Source of the DNA: Polyangiaceae bacterium
Lineage (GTDB): Bacteria; Myxococcota_A; Polyangia; Polyangiales; Polyangiaceae
Direction: 5' to 3'
DNA: 64,000 bases
NCBI GenBank assembly: GCA_041389725.1
Contig: JAWKRG010000005.1
Span: forward strand, 620,001 to 684,000
The notes under the pieces are model-generated. The model was not told where the DNA came from. It worked only from the letters and a program-made list of their open reading frames with translations, and made no database searches. How positions within the stretch are numbered: position 1 is the stretch's first letter; every line of letters starts with the position of its first letter. This document shows, one piece after another, positions 39,359 through 47,565 of the stretch. A program made the position numbers and the translations under genes.

Positions 39359-39571
39359 GCCCAACGATTGAGGCGTTCAGCAGCGAACGCCAGAAACAAC
39401 ATACCTAGAAGCCTACCACGCTGCATGCGCAGGGTTGCGCCGAACGCAGCGAAGGCTGCTCGGCGCAAGACCCCTGCGCGAGACCGAAGGGAACCCCTGG
39501 AAGGGGCGGGGCGGGACGAACATCAACCACACGGAAGGCCGGCGGCCGTCTGCTGCAACGCCCCGTCAGGA
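39359..39571 (-). repeat. attC site, long class (213 bp)
   Basis: Boxes GCCCAAC and GTCAGGA; full long-class core including 'acccctggaaggggcgg'. Confidence 0.85.
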
Positions 39572-39581
39572 GGCAGCGCCA

Positions 39582-40016
39582 TCACGTTGAAGGCAGCTCA
39601 GTCAGCCGCTTGCAGTTCGGGCACTGCACCAAAGCCACCTCACCTCGGACAAGCCAAGCGTGCGTGCAGCCCGAACACTGACGAAAGCCTTCACCCACAT
39701 CGAGAGACGGGATTGCGTCCCGCGTCGAGACAAAGCCGAGCGCTACCTCGGTCCAAACGCCGTTGTCCGCGAAACCCGTGGCATCAACCGCGAAGCCGCA
39801 GGCGCAGCTCGTGTACAGGCAAAACACTTCCGGCAACCGGTGCGCCTCAAGGCTGTCGCGCGGAGGATCGGCGCGTTGCCCAGCCGGCGCAGCTTCGTGT
39901 TGGTTCCACTCCATCAGAAGGCATGGGCCGTCTTTCCCCTGCCAGTCCGCAAGCTGTTCCCCACAAGAAGGGCAAGGCAGCGCTGGCACCGGACGGAAGT
40001 AGTCAAACATCCCCAT
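39582..40016 (-). CDS. Zinc-ribbon protein, unknown (144 aa)
   Basis: Starts 'MGMFDYFRPVPALPCPSCGE', with paired CxxC sites: 'CPSCGE', 'CLYTSCACGF', 'CSGCTHAW', 'CPNCKRLT', which suggest two zinc ribbons. The opening MGMFD.. is a common start of small phage and accessory zinc-ribbon proteins. It is the right-most full cassette. Function unknown. Confidence 0.7.
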   Translation of the reverse strand: MGMFDYFRPVPALPCPSCGEQLADWQGKDGPCLLMEWNQHEAAPAGQRADPPRDSLEAHRLPEVFCLYTSCACGFAVDATGFADNGVWTEVALGFVSTRDAIPSLDVGEGFRQCSGCTHAWLVRGEVALVQCPNCKRLTELPST

Positions 40017-40039
40017 GGAACCGCTCCCGCCAAACGCCC

Positions 40040-40195
40040 GCCTAACGTTCAGCAGCGAGCGCCAGGAACAACGTTCCCGGATGGTAGCACGCAGGCGCGG
40101 AACTCGGCCGAGCGCATCTCAGGATTCTCGGGCGAAGGTTCCGCGCCCATACCGGGTCGAAGAGCCCCTGCACAGCACTCAGGCGTGCTTCCCAC
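40040..40195 (-). repeat. attC site, left part only (array boundary)
   Basis: GCCTAAC at 40040 and the conserved arm 'gttcagcagcgagcgccagg', centre 'cccggatggtagcacgcagg'. The right box is absent and the sequence runs into the 3' flank of a core gene. This marks the right limit of the array, where an attI would be expected. Confidence 0.72.
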
Positions 40196-40221
40196 CTCCG
40201 GACACACCGCGCCACCGCGCT

Positions 40222-40791
40222 TCAGCGGGCTCCGCACTTCGGGACGACGCGCATGCAGTCGCGCTCGTCCCAGGCTAGGGGCGAGTACGTTCCGGCGGGT
40301 AGACCGCGCCAGCATTCGTAGGTCTGCGTCGTCCGCGCGCATAGGTTGTCGACCACGTAGGCCGTGCTCTCGGGTTCGCTGGCGCAGAACTCCCGCACGG
40401 AAATCGCGCTCGCCGGACATCCCGTGCGCTTCGCCTCGACCAGCAGGATGTCGCGCCGGTTCAGCGCATCGAATGCCCGGGGCAATCTGTAGAGCGCGAA
40501 GGCTACCATCGCGAACACCACGAACGCCGAAGTCAGCGCGACGGCGCGTTTGCGGCGCAATAGCAGTCCTGACGATGTCGCACTCACCCTCGGCCTTCTA
40601 CCACGACGCGGCTCGTTGGGCAGCGCTGCGTGCTCCGCCACCAACCGCTCCAACTCACGCAAGACGCAGCCCTCGTCAGAGGCCACCAACCGCTCCCACT
40701 CCCGCAAGGTGCAGCCCTCGTCAGAGGCCACCAACCGCTCCAACTCCCGCAAGGCGCAGCCCCCGTCAGAGGAGGGCCACCCCCGCTCCAA
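40222..40791 (-). CDS. Single-pass membrane protein with 15-residue N-terminal repeats
   Basis: About 189 aa with an uncertain start (TTG 40791; no ATG upstream in frame). Three to four repeats of 'CALRELERLVASDEG' precede a membrane helix ('AVALTSAFVVFAMVAFALYR') and a Cys-containing exterior domain ('SVREFCASEPESTAYVVDNL', 'CARTTQTYECWRGLPAGTYS'). It lies 23 bp downstream of a Ser/Thr kinase gene and is probably co-transcribed with it. The repeat may be a flexible or coiled-coil linker. Confidence 0.6.
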   Translation of the reverse strand: MERGWPSSDGGCALRELERLVASDEGCTLREWERLVASDEGCVLRELERLVAEHAALPNEPRRGRRPRVSATSSGLLLRRKRAVALTSAFVVFAMVAFALYRLPRAFDALNRRDILLVEAKRTGCPASAISVREFCASEPESTAYVVDNLCARTTQTYECWRGLPAGTYSPLAWDERDCMRVVPKCGAR

Positions 40792-40800
40792 CCCACGCGA
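40640..40800. repeat. 45-bp tandem repeat, three copies plus a degenerate fourth
   Basis: The unit 'gccaccaaccgctcc…ccctcgtcagag' recurs in frame with few changes. It codes the LREL/WERLVASDEGC repeat, so copy-number change would keep the frame. Confidence 0.8.
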
Positions 40801-40813
40801 TGCGCAGCCCTCG

Positions 40814-41716
40814 TTACCCCTCCAGCGCGTGCATCAGTCCGGCGAGGTGGCACATGGCCGCTTCGATGCCCGCGTCGGCGTAGGCGCCGGGCAGCTCTTT
40901 GGCTAGCTCCCAGGCGTCCGCGGGGCGTTGCGCTGCGTCCCACTGCATGCAGCGGTCGGCCAGTTGTTGAAGCCGTCCGGAGGCGCCTGCGGATTCCGGC
41001 AGCGGCTCGCGCTTGCCACTGCTGATGCGATCGTAGAGTTCCAGGTGCGACTTGGCCACGAAGGGGTGATGGCCAAACATCGTCTCCGAGAAGAGCACGC
41101 CAAACGCAAACAAGTCCACGCGATGATCCTGCGGCTTGCTGGGATCCAACTGCTCTGGGGCCATGTAGCCGCAGGTTCCCTTGAGGGTTCCGGTTGCGGT
41201 CTCGTAGACGCGAACCTCGCTGCGAGCGATGCCAAAGTCGATCAATCGGACTGCGCCGTGGCGGGAGATCATCACGTTGTTCGGGTTCAAGTCCCGATGC
41301 ACGATGGCCAGGTGACGCCCGCTCGAGTCCGTGGCGGCGTGCACGTAGCCCAAGGCCTCGGCCACGGCCTGCATGATGGTTGCGGCCGCGTTGACGGGCA
41401 GCCGCGGATAGCCCTTTGCCGCCGACTCTTGCATCAACTCGCGCAGGCTGAGGCCATCCACGCGCTCGAACACCAACCCTGGCGACCCGTCCAGGTCGAT
41501 CACGTCGAGAAGCTGCACCACGTTGGGATGATTCAGACAAGCCAGGACGCGCGCCTCGTCGGTCAGCATCAACCTGAGCTCGGGATCGTCGCGATGCTCG
41601 GGCTTGAGCTTCTTCACCACCACGGGTCGCGAGATGCCGGGCAAGATCCGATGCTCGGCGGCAAAGATGTCTGCCAGTCCGCCCGCACCGATCGGGTTTC
41701 CCAGGGTCAGGTCCAT
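40814..41716 (-). CDS. Ser/Thr protein kinase, short
   Basis: 300 aa with kinase domain only: 'IGAGGLADIFAAEH', 'VVVKKLKPEH', 'IVHRDLNPNNVMI', 'LIDFGIA', 'GTCGYMAPEQ'. No PEGA or membrane segment of its own; the membrane protein downstream may supply the anchor (inference). 50 bp downstream of the receiver-DUF4388 gene on the same strand. Confidence 0.9.
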   Translation of the reverse strand: MDLTLGNPIGAGGLADIFAAEHRILPGISRPVVVKKLKPEHRDDPELRLMLTDEARVLACLNHPNVVQLLDVIDLDGSPGLVFERVDGLSLRELMQESAAKGYPRLPVNAAATIMQAVAEALGYVHAATDSSGRHLAIVHRDLNPNNVMISRHGAVRLIDFGIARSEVRVYETATGTLKGTCGYMAPEQLDPSKPQDHRVDLFAFGVLFSETMFGHHPFVAKSHLELYDRISSGKREPLPESAGASGRLQQLADRCMQWDAAQRPADAWELAKELPGAYADAGIEAAMCHLAGLMHALEG

Positions 41717-41766
41717 TGCTACCAGCGCGCTTAGCGCCTCTGCGCCGCGTGCTCAATCCTTCGTTG

Positions 41767-42519
41767 TCAGCGCTTGCCTTCGTCGACCATGCGCGCGTGC
41801 TCGAGCACCAGCTCGTTGATGCTGGCGCGGACCTCGTCGAGCTGAGACACCTCCCCCTCGGAGAGCTCGAACTCGCCTTCGGTCCAATCGAACAAGTCCA
41901 GAATCACCGAGCGCGAGCTCTGACTCATGCGAGCGCCCTCGATCTCCGCCCGCACGGGGCGCCCATCGTCGAGGAACACGCGAGCGACCCGCTCTCCGAC
42001 CACAAGAAGCTGCCCGGACTTGCGCTCAGCCGCGATGAAACTCATCAATGCGGCGACGCCGACGTGGCGAAGGTCCCCGCGCATGACTTGCTCGTTCGCC
42101 TCCGGAGGAGTCGAGAGCGCTTGGCGCACCAACCGACGGACTCGCAGCAGTAGCTCTTCCGGACGAAAGGGCTTGGGCACGTAGGCGTCGACCCCGAGCT
42201 GATAGCCCTTCAAGCGCTCCGCGTCGCCGTCCAAGGAGGTCAGGAAGACCACGGGGGTTCGAGCCAGCGTGGGGCGCGCGCGAATCATGCGCAACAGTTG
42301 CCAGCCGTCCATGCGTGGCATTTGCACGTCCGACAGGATCACGTCGGGCGGGTCCTCGATGCACTCGGCGAGCGCTTGCAGACCGTCGGCGAAGGTGCGA
42401 ACGCGATCTCCCCGCTGACGAAAAGGTTGCGCTGCGGTCTCACGCCAACGCGCGTCGTCATCCACGACGACGACGTCCAAGGCGTCCTGGTTCGGTCCCG
42501 CTCCGCTGCCTTGCGACAT
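41767..42519 (-). CDS. Response regulator: receiver plus DUF4388-like domain
   Basis: 250 aa. Receiver at about 13-130: 'DVVVVDDDARW' (acidic pair), 'VILSDVQMPRMDGW' (phospho-Asp), 'VVFLTSLDG', 'VDAYVPKPF' (Lys). C-terminal half 'GDLRHVGVAALMSFIAAERK' and 'VRAEIEGARMSQSSRSVILD', 'FDWTEGEFELSEGEV' is DUF4388/PATAN-like, common in myxobacterial and cyanobacterial regulators. No DNA-binding domain. Upstream of the Ser/Thr kinase, possibly one operon. Confidence 0.88.
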   Translation of the reverse strand: MSQGSGAGPNQDALDVVVVDDDARWRETAAQPFRQRGDRVRTFADGLQALAECIEDPPDVILSDVQMPRMDGWQLLRMIRARPTLARTPVVFLTSLDGDAERLKGYQLGVDAYVPKPFRPEELLLRVRRLVRQALSTPPEANEQVMRGDLRHVGVAALMSFIAAERKSGQLLVVGERVARVFLDDGRPVRAEIEGARMSQSSRSVILDLFDWTEGEFELSEGEVSQLDEVRASINELVLEHARMVDEGKR

Positions 42520-42711
42520 GGACCCGGCATGATGACACGGCCGAGCGCCGCGTGACCATTTTCCGCAGCCCAGGCGCTTTCCGCGCTCAGCCCGGGCGCC
42601 AAAGCCGGATTGGGCGCCCCCAACGGAAAGCCCGCGGGCCAGCCCTTGGCGAATCTTCGCGCTCTTGGAGGCTTGGCGGTGAAATCAAACAGCGCCCGTC
42701 GCCTGGCGCCG

Positions 42712-43875
42712 TCAGCCCTGGGCGTAGTCGGCGCGCAGCAGCTTGGCGATGGTGGCGAGTTGCATGTTGCTGGTGCCCTCGTAAATCTTGCCGATCTTCG
42801 CGTCGCGGTAGAACTTCTCCACCGGGTACTCCTTGGTGAAGCCCACGCCGCCCAGGAACTCCACGCACATCGACGCGGCGCGCTCCGCGACCTGTGACGA
42901 GAACAGCTTCGCCATCGCCGCCTCGCGCACGAAGGGCTTGCCCGCATCCTTCAAGCGCGCGGCGTTGTAGACCATCAACCGCGCGGCCTCGATCTCGGTT
43001 GCCACCTGGGCGTACTGGAACTCCAGCCCCTGGAACTCGGCGATGGGTTTGCCGAACTGCTTGCGCTCCCCCATGTAGCGCATCGCGTAGTCGAAGGCGC
43101 CCTGGGCCGTGCCCACCATCTGCGATCCGATGCCGATGCGGCCCTCGTTCAGGGTCTCGATGGCGATCTTGTAGCCCTTGCCCACCTCGCCCAGCACGTT
43201 CTCTTCCGGCACTTCACAGTCCTCGAGCACCAGCTCGCAGGTACTGGAGGCGCGGATGCCGAGCTTGTCTTCCTTCTTGCCGACGGTGAAGCCCTTGAAG
43301 TCCTTCTCGACCAAGAAGGCCGTGATGCCGCGATAGCCCTGCTCGGGTGCGACGTTCGCGAAGACGATGAACAGGGAGCTCTCGGCGCCGTTGGTGATCC
43401 AGAGCTTGCGACCATTGAGCACCCAGCGGTCGCCCTTCTTCTGCGCCCGCGCGGCGAGAGCGAAGGCATCCGAGCCGGAGCCGCTCTCACTCAGGGCGTA
43501 GGAGCCGACCCACTCGCTGGTCATGCGCGGAAAGTACTTCTGCTTCTGCGCGGTGTTGGCCCAGCGCAAGATGCAGTTGTTCACCAAAGTGTTCTGCACG
43601 TCCACGAGCACGCTGATGCTCGGATCCACGACGCCGAAGGCCTCGACCGCCAGAATCGCGTTGAAGAAGGAGCTCTCGGCTCCGCCCCACTCTCCCGGCA
43701 CCTCGATACCCATCACGCCCAGCTCGAACAGGTGGGGAAGCAAGCTCTTGTCCAGGGCGCCGTCGTGGTCCATTTTCGCAACCTTCGGCGCGACCTGCTC
43801 GCGTGCGAAGGCGAGCACCGAGTCGCGGAACATCCGTTCTTCGTCGGTGAGCTGAGTGAGGGCGGCATGGGTCAT
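42712..43875 (-). CDS. Acyl-CoA dehydrogenase (short/branched-chain type)
   Basis: 387 aa FAD enzyme oxidising acyl-CoA to enoyl-CoA. Family blocks: 'SYALSESGSGSDAFALAARA', 'WVLNGRKLWITNGAESSLFI', 'GIGSQMVGTAQGAFDYAMRY', 'QGLEFQYAQVATEIEAARLM', 'FLGGVGFTKEYPVEKFYRDA' with catalytic Glu in 'KIYEGTSNMQL'. Most like short/branched-chain ACADs. Start ATG 43875 fits the family length; the longer frame upstream overlaps aroC. Divergent from aroC with an 81-bp gap. Confidence 0.93.
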   Translation of the reverse strand: MTHAALTQLTDEERMFRDSVLAFAREQVAPKVAKMDHDGALDKSLLPHLFELGVMGIEVPGEWGGAESSFFNAILAVEAFGVVDPSISVLVDVQNTLVNNCILRWANTAQKQKYFPRMTSEWVGSYALSESGSGSDAFALAARAQKKGDRWVLNGRKLWITNGAESSLFIVFANVAPEQGYRGITAFLVEKDFKGFTVGKKEDKLGIRASSTCELVLEDCEVPEENVLGEVGKGYKIAIETLNEGRIGIGSQMVGTAQGAFDYAMRYMGERKQFGKPIAEFQGLEFQYAQVATEIEAARLMVYNAARLKDAGKPFVREAAMAKLFSSQVAERAASMCVEFLGGVGFTKEYPVEKFYRDAKIGKIYEGTSNMQLATIAKLLRADYAQG

Positions 43876-43956
43876 GGGGACCTCCGGGTTCGCAGAGCGG
43901 TTGGCGAGGACAGCAAAAGCGCTGCTCGCCGCGACGGATGTGTAATATCTCGACTC

Positions 43957-45081
43957 ATGGCGGGCAACAGCTTCGGTCAAGCATTCGTCATCACGACTGC
44001 GGGGGAGTCCCATGGTCCCGCGAACGTCGTGATCATCGACGGCTGCCCGCCAGGCTTGCCCCTGAGCGAGGATGACCTGCGGCAAGACCTAGCGCGCCGC
44101 CGCCCGGGCCAGAGTCACCTCACCACCCAACGCCAAGAGAGCGACGAAGCGGAGATCCTCGCCGGGGTCTTCGAGGGAAAGACCACCGGGACCAGCATCG
44201 CGATCTTGGTGCGCAATCGAGATCAGAAGAGCCGCGACTACGACGACATCAAGGACAAGTATCGCCCCGGGCATGCAGACTTCAGCTACGACCAGAAGTA
44301 CGGACTGCGCGATTACCGCGGGGGCGGCCGAGCCAGTGCGCGCGAGACGGTGGTGCGCGTTGCGGCCGGGGCCGTGGCGAAGAAGCTGATCGCGCAGGCA
44401 TTCGGCGGCAACGTCCTGGGCTACGTGAAGCAAGTCGGCGACATAGTCGCCGAAATTCCAGACCCCGCTGCCGTGACCCTGGCGAGCGTCGAGCAGCTCC
44501 CCGACGGAACTCCGAACGCGATTCGCTGCCCGGACCCTGCCGCCGCCGCACGCATGACCGCCCTGGTCGAGGCCGTGCGCAAGGACCAAGACTCCATCGG
44601 GGGCGTTGCGGAGATCGTGGCGACGGGCGTGCCCGCCGGCCTCGGGGAGCCGGTCTTCGACAAACTCAAGGCCGACTTCGGCAAGGCGTTGTTCAGCGTG
44701 CCTGGAGTCCTTGGGGTCGAGTACGGCGCGGGGTTTGCCGCAGCACTCACCCGAGGCAGTCACCACAACGATCCCTTCGTCAGTGACGGCGCGCAGCCGA
44801 GCCCTCGCATCAGCACTTCGAAGAACGATCACGGCGGCGTGCTCGGCGGCATCTCCACCGGCATGCCCATCGTCTTGCGCGCGGCGCTCAAGCCCACCAG
44901 CAGCTTGCCGCGGGAACAGGCGACGGTGACGAGCGCCGGCGAGACGACCACCCTGCGGACGCGCGGTCGCCACGACCCCTGTTTGCTGCCTAGATTCGTG
45001 CCCATCGCCGAGGCCATGATCGCCATCGTGCTGGCCGACCACTGGCTGCGCTGGTGCGGCCAGCGCGCTGCTTTGCGCTGA
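43957..45081 (+). CDS. aroC: Chorismate synthase
   Basis: 374 aa. Converts EPSP to chorismate, the last shikimate step, with reduced FMN. Signatures: 'TTAGESHGPANVVIIDGCPP' (G-E-S-H), 'DYRGGGRASARETVVRVAAG', 'GSHHNDPF', 'NDHGGVLGGISTGMPIVLRA', 'CLLPRFVPIAEAMIAIVLAD'. Full length. The start ATG at 43957 gives the normal N-terminus 'AGNSFGQAFVITTAGESHG'. Confidence 0.96.
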   Translation: MAGNSFGQAFVITTAGESHGPANVVIIDGCPPGLPLSEDDLRQDLARRRPGQSHLTTQRQESDEAEILAGVFEGKTTGTSIAILVRNRDQKSRDYDDIKDKYRPGHADFSYDQKYGLRDYRGGGRASARETVVRVAAGAVAKKLIAQAFGGNVLGYVKQVGDIVAEIPDPAAVTLASVEQLPDGTPNAIRCPDPAAAARMTALVEAVRKDQDSIGGVAEIVATGVPAGLGEPVFDKLKADFGKALFSVPGVLGVEYGAGFAAALTRGSHHNDPFVSDGAQPSPRISTSKNDHGGVLGGISTGMPIVLRAALKPTSSLPREQATVTSAGETTTLRTRGRHDPCLLPRFVPIAEAMIAIVLADHWLRWCGQRAALR

Positions 45082-45114
45082 AGTCCGCATGAACCGCCCT
45101 GGTTTGGCCCCTTG

Positions 45115-45139
45115 CTGAAGCGTTGTTTCGACGCTTCAG
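45115..45139. promoter_or_regulatory. Perfect hairpin between aroC and the next gene
   Basis: CTGAAGCGT, 7-nt loop, ACGCTTCAG: a 9-bp perfect inverted repeat 33 bp after aroC and 18 bp before the next ATG. No T-run follows. A TAAACT-like -10 lies directly after it, so it may be an operator of the downstream pair rather than (or as well as) a terminator. Confidence 0.55.
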
Positions 45140-45157
45140 TGTGCTAAACTACACGGC

Positions 45158-45943
45158 ATGAAAGTCGCGCTCTGGCCGATCGCACTGCGCAGCGATCTCG
45201 TACAGGCTTTTCGTCCTGGAGAGCCCGCGGAAAGGGAAGGCCCGTTTCGTACGCTCCGCAAGCATGGCTGGGCTACGCGCGGCGTTTCCCTGCACATTCG
45301 CCAAGGCGGACGAGCGTCTGGGCAATGGGTAGTATTCAGCGCCCTCAATCTAGGAGCAGCCATTTGCGCGCGCAATGGCGACGCTCAGACCGCGTTGGCA
45401 TTTGCTGCGGCGGCACAGCGCATCGAGGAAAGTATCGCGTTCGCCCGCCTGGTGAAGATCTTCGCACAGTTGCCAGCGAGCACGGTCTCCCAAATCGTCG
45501 AGGCCGCGCGCCTTCCCGAAGTGGACGAACTCACGTCGGTGGTACGGGCACTCGCTGCCCGGACGGAGCGAGTCCGCCTTCAGCGTCGCTTTGCGGGGCA
45601 GCGATTTGACGTACATCTCGGTCGCATCTCGAGTGCAGCTGAGGGGTATGTCGTCGTCACGAGCGAGAGCGGTCTGTCTGTGGCCATTCCGCAAATCCTT
45701 GCGCGTGGGGCGCACCGTGAGAGGGTCGGAGAATGCCTAGCCGTGATAAAGAGCCAGATTCACGCACGCGAGCTCATCGTGCGCGCAGTGCCAGGCGTGG
45801 CGCTCGACCCTGAACTCGACAAGCCGTACTCTCCTTTCGACCGCGTCCCCGGATTCGAACCCATCAATCGAGCCGACGCAGACTACCTTCGCGGACAACC
45901 GGTCCCGCTGACAATTCAAGTTCCGGTCTCGATTGAACAATGA
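45158..45943 (+). CDS. Unknown protein coupled to a GNAT gene
   Basis: 261 aa. 'MKVALWPIALRSDLVQAFRP' then 'LRKHGWATRGVSLHIRQGGR', 'ALAFAAAAQRIEESIAFARL', 'QIVEAARLPEVDELTSVVRA', 'PVPLTIQVPVSIEQ'. No signal or membrane segment and no family recognised. The stop overlaps the ATG of a GNAT reading frame (ATGA), so the two are translationally coupled. A strong hairpin sits just upstream. Confidence 0.65.
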   Translation: MKVALWPIALRSDLVQAFRPGEPAEREGPFRTLRKHGWATRGVSLHIRQGGRASGQWVVFSALNLGAAICARNGDAQTALAFAAAAQRIEESIAFARLVKIFAQLPASTVSQIVEAARLPEVDELTSVVRALAARTERVRLQRRFAGQRFDVHLGRISSAAEGYVVVTSESGLSVAIPQILARGAHRERVGECLAVIKSQIHARELIVRAVPGVALDPELDKPYSPFDRVPGFEPINRADADYLRGQPVPLTIQVPVSIEQ

Positions 45944-46475
45944 CTCGAGCCGAGTGGCGCGTCCGCGCTGCCAACGAGGGCGATCGCGGTCTGCTAGGTG
46001 GATTTGAGTGTGCCGACCCTACTCTTCCGTGGACCGCAGAAGTGGAGCGAGAGATCCAGACGCGACTAATGGACTGGGCCGCCGCGCCGGGCGCAAGGAC
46101 GACGACCCGCGACTTCTTCTGGTGTTCCAGCGCGGCTCGGGCGAACTCGTAGGCCTGGCAGCGCATGAGCGTGTGTTCCTCGGACTCAGCGAAACGCAAG
46201 TGTTTGCCGCAACGAAACTGTACGTCGTTGCTGTCTCGCACACTTGGCAAGGTCAGCGGTTCGCCAACGGCCAGCGTGCGAGCGATGTAGTGATGGCTGC
46301 GGCCATGACTGATATCGAGGCGCGCGTCCCGCCACGCAACGCACGCGTTTATGCGATCGTGCACGAGAGCAACACGAGAAGCATCGCATTGTGCAAGCGT
46401 CACGGGCTCGTTCACGAACTCAGCAGGCCGTCTCCGGAGTACGTTCGGCTGATAACAGCGCATCGCTCTCGTTGA
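45940..46475 (+). pseudogene. GNAT acetyltransferase with a frameshift
   Basis: Frame 1 codes 'MTRAEWRVRAANEGDRGLLG', 'FECADPTLPWTAEVEREIQT', 'RLMDWAAAPGA'. A -1 shift at about 46085-46100 leads to 'KDDDPRLLLVFQRGSGELVG', 'ATKLYVVAVSHTWQGQRFAN' and 'ARVYAIVHESNTRSIALCKR', which is a GNAT fold with its acetyl-CoA-binding and N..S..lC.k.Gf blocks. Either one indel or a sequencing error; no clear slippery site. Confidence 0.72.
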
Positions 46476-46600
46476 CATGGTCTCTTGGATCACGGCGGGG
46501 TGACTGGCCCGGCGGGCCTGATGGCGGTTCGGCGGCCAGCGCGCCGCCCTGCGCTCGCGCCGTGTTTGCAGCAAGCTCTCGGCCCACCGTTTAGGGCCCG

Positions 46601-47371
46601 TCAACTGCCGTCCGGCGGTAGCACCGTTGCGCGCTCGGTCTCGTACAGCTCGAGCACGAAGCGACCGGCGCGAGTCACGCGTAGACGTTCCACCAACTGC
46701 GTCAGTTCCTTCGGCAGGTCGCTCAGCGGCGGCATGACCACGGGGTACTGAGCCGGCAAGAGCACTGGCGCGGCCAGAGCGGCAAAGGTGATGTCCGCGG
46801 CGGTCAGTTGTTCGCCGGTCAGGTAGCGCCCGGTATCTTCCAGCCGCGCGCTCATCTCGCTGAAGATCTCGTCCACCCGCGACAGCGACCGCTTCGTCGC
46901 CTCTTCGGTGATGTGCATGCTGCTGCGCATCGCCGCGCGGATCAGCGGAAACGTGAGGCGCGCGCTGACGCGCTCGCCAACCGGTGTTCCGCGTCCGAAC
47001 ACGCGTAGCACCAGCGCCGAGTCGCCCAGGATGTGGAAGTACACGATGCGCCGCGTGTCGGGCCCGAAGCGCCCGTCCAAGCGTTCCTCAAGGGCCTTGG
47101 CGTCCTGGCGCACGGCACCAACACCGTAGAGTCTTCCGCCGCACTGACGGTCCGCCAGTTCCAAGATGTCCGTCGAGTCCGCCAAGACCCCGCTGTCCGT
47201 CACCAGCACCGGCACCGAACGACGACCCCCTGCGCGATAGCTCGCCACCGCATGAAACAGCGGCAGATGCTGCTCTTCCACGAACGGCACGCGAGCACGC
47301 TGCAGCGCCCAGCGCGCTTTCTCACAGAAGTGGCTGGGGCCCATGGTGATCAGGCGATAGGGCTCGGGCAT
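46601..47371 (-). CDS. Glutathione S-transferase family protein
   Basis: 256 aa from ATG 47371. N-terminal thioredoxin-like part 'LITMGPSHFCEKARWALQRA' with 'VPVLVTDSGVLADSTDILEL' (SxxI-type glutathione site), C-terminal helical part 'YLTGEQLTAADITFAALAAP'. The Ser/Cys region ('GPSHFC') is where the active residue lies. Substrate unknown. Divergent from tdk. Confidence 0.83.
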   Translation of the reverse strand: MPEPYRLITMGPSHFCEKARWALQRARVPFVEEQHLPLFHAVASYRAGGRRSVPVLVTDSGVLADSTDILELADRQCGGRLYGVGAVRQDAKALEERLDGRFGPDTRRIVYFHILGDSALVLRVFGRGTPVGERVSARLTFPLIRAAMRSSMHITEEATKRSLSRVDEIFSEMSARLEDTGRYLTGEQLTAADITFAALAAPVLLPAQYPVVMPPLSDLPKELTQLVERLRVTRAGRFVLELYETERATVLPPDGS

Positions 47372-47565
47372 CGTCGGCCCAAATGAGCAGAGATCCCCCT
47401 CCAAGAGCAAGCGCGGTTTTCGTTTCGAGGCACGGCTTGGGTCTGCCGAGCCGTCGCCCCGTCGCGTGCAAGCGCTCGCGCCCGCGCTAGCGAAGGGCTG
47501 CCTTCGCGCCGCGACTTGACGTCTACTCGTGCCGAGGTTTGAACCCCTGGCGCCCCGAGGCGACC

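Larger units (their letters stand above)
5987..40195 (-). mobile_element. Integrase-less integron cassette array (attC cluster, CALIN)
   Basis: About 34 kb of short, mostly minus-strand genes separated by sites that open with GCCTAAC-like and close with GTTAGGC-like 7-mers on the plus strand. Starts of cassette genes lie within about 8-40 bp of one box and stops within about 0-20 bp of the other, the expected cassette geometry. Roughly 28 sites can be recognised; about 13 of the 14 between 30.2 and 40.1 kb are clear. No tyrosine recombinase with integron-integrase motifs is present. Cassette polarity puts the lost or distant attI end near 40.2 kb. IS66, IS21 and IS3 insertions lie inside. Confidence 0.85.

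Noticed and set aside
5987..40195. Integron integrase gene
   Set aside because: No reading frame shows the tyrosine-recombinase R…H-x-x-R…Y motifs or the integron-specific insert. The only recombinases are IS transposases. The platform is taken as absent from the window.
45840..45875. tRNA-like T-loop sequence (gattcgaaccc)
   Set aside because: The flanking bases cannot pair into a T-arm and acceptor stem. It is inside a coding frame.
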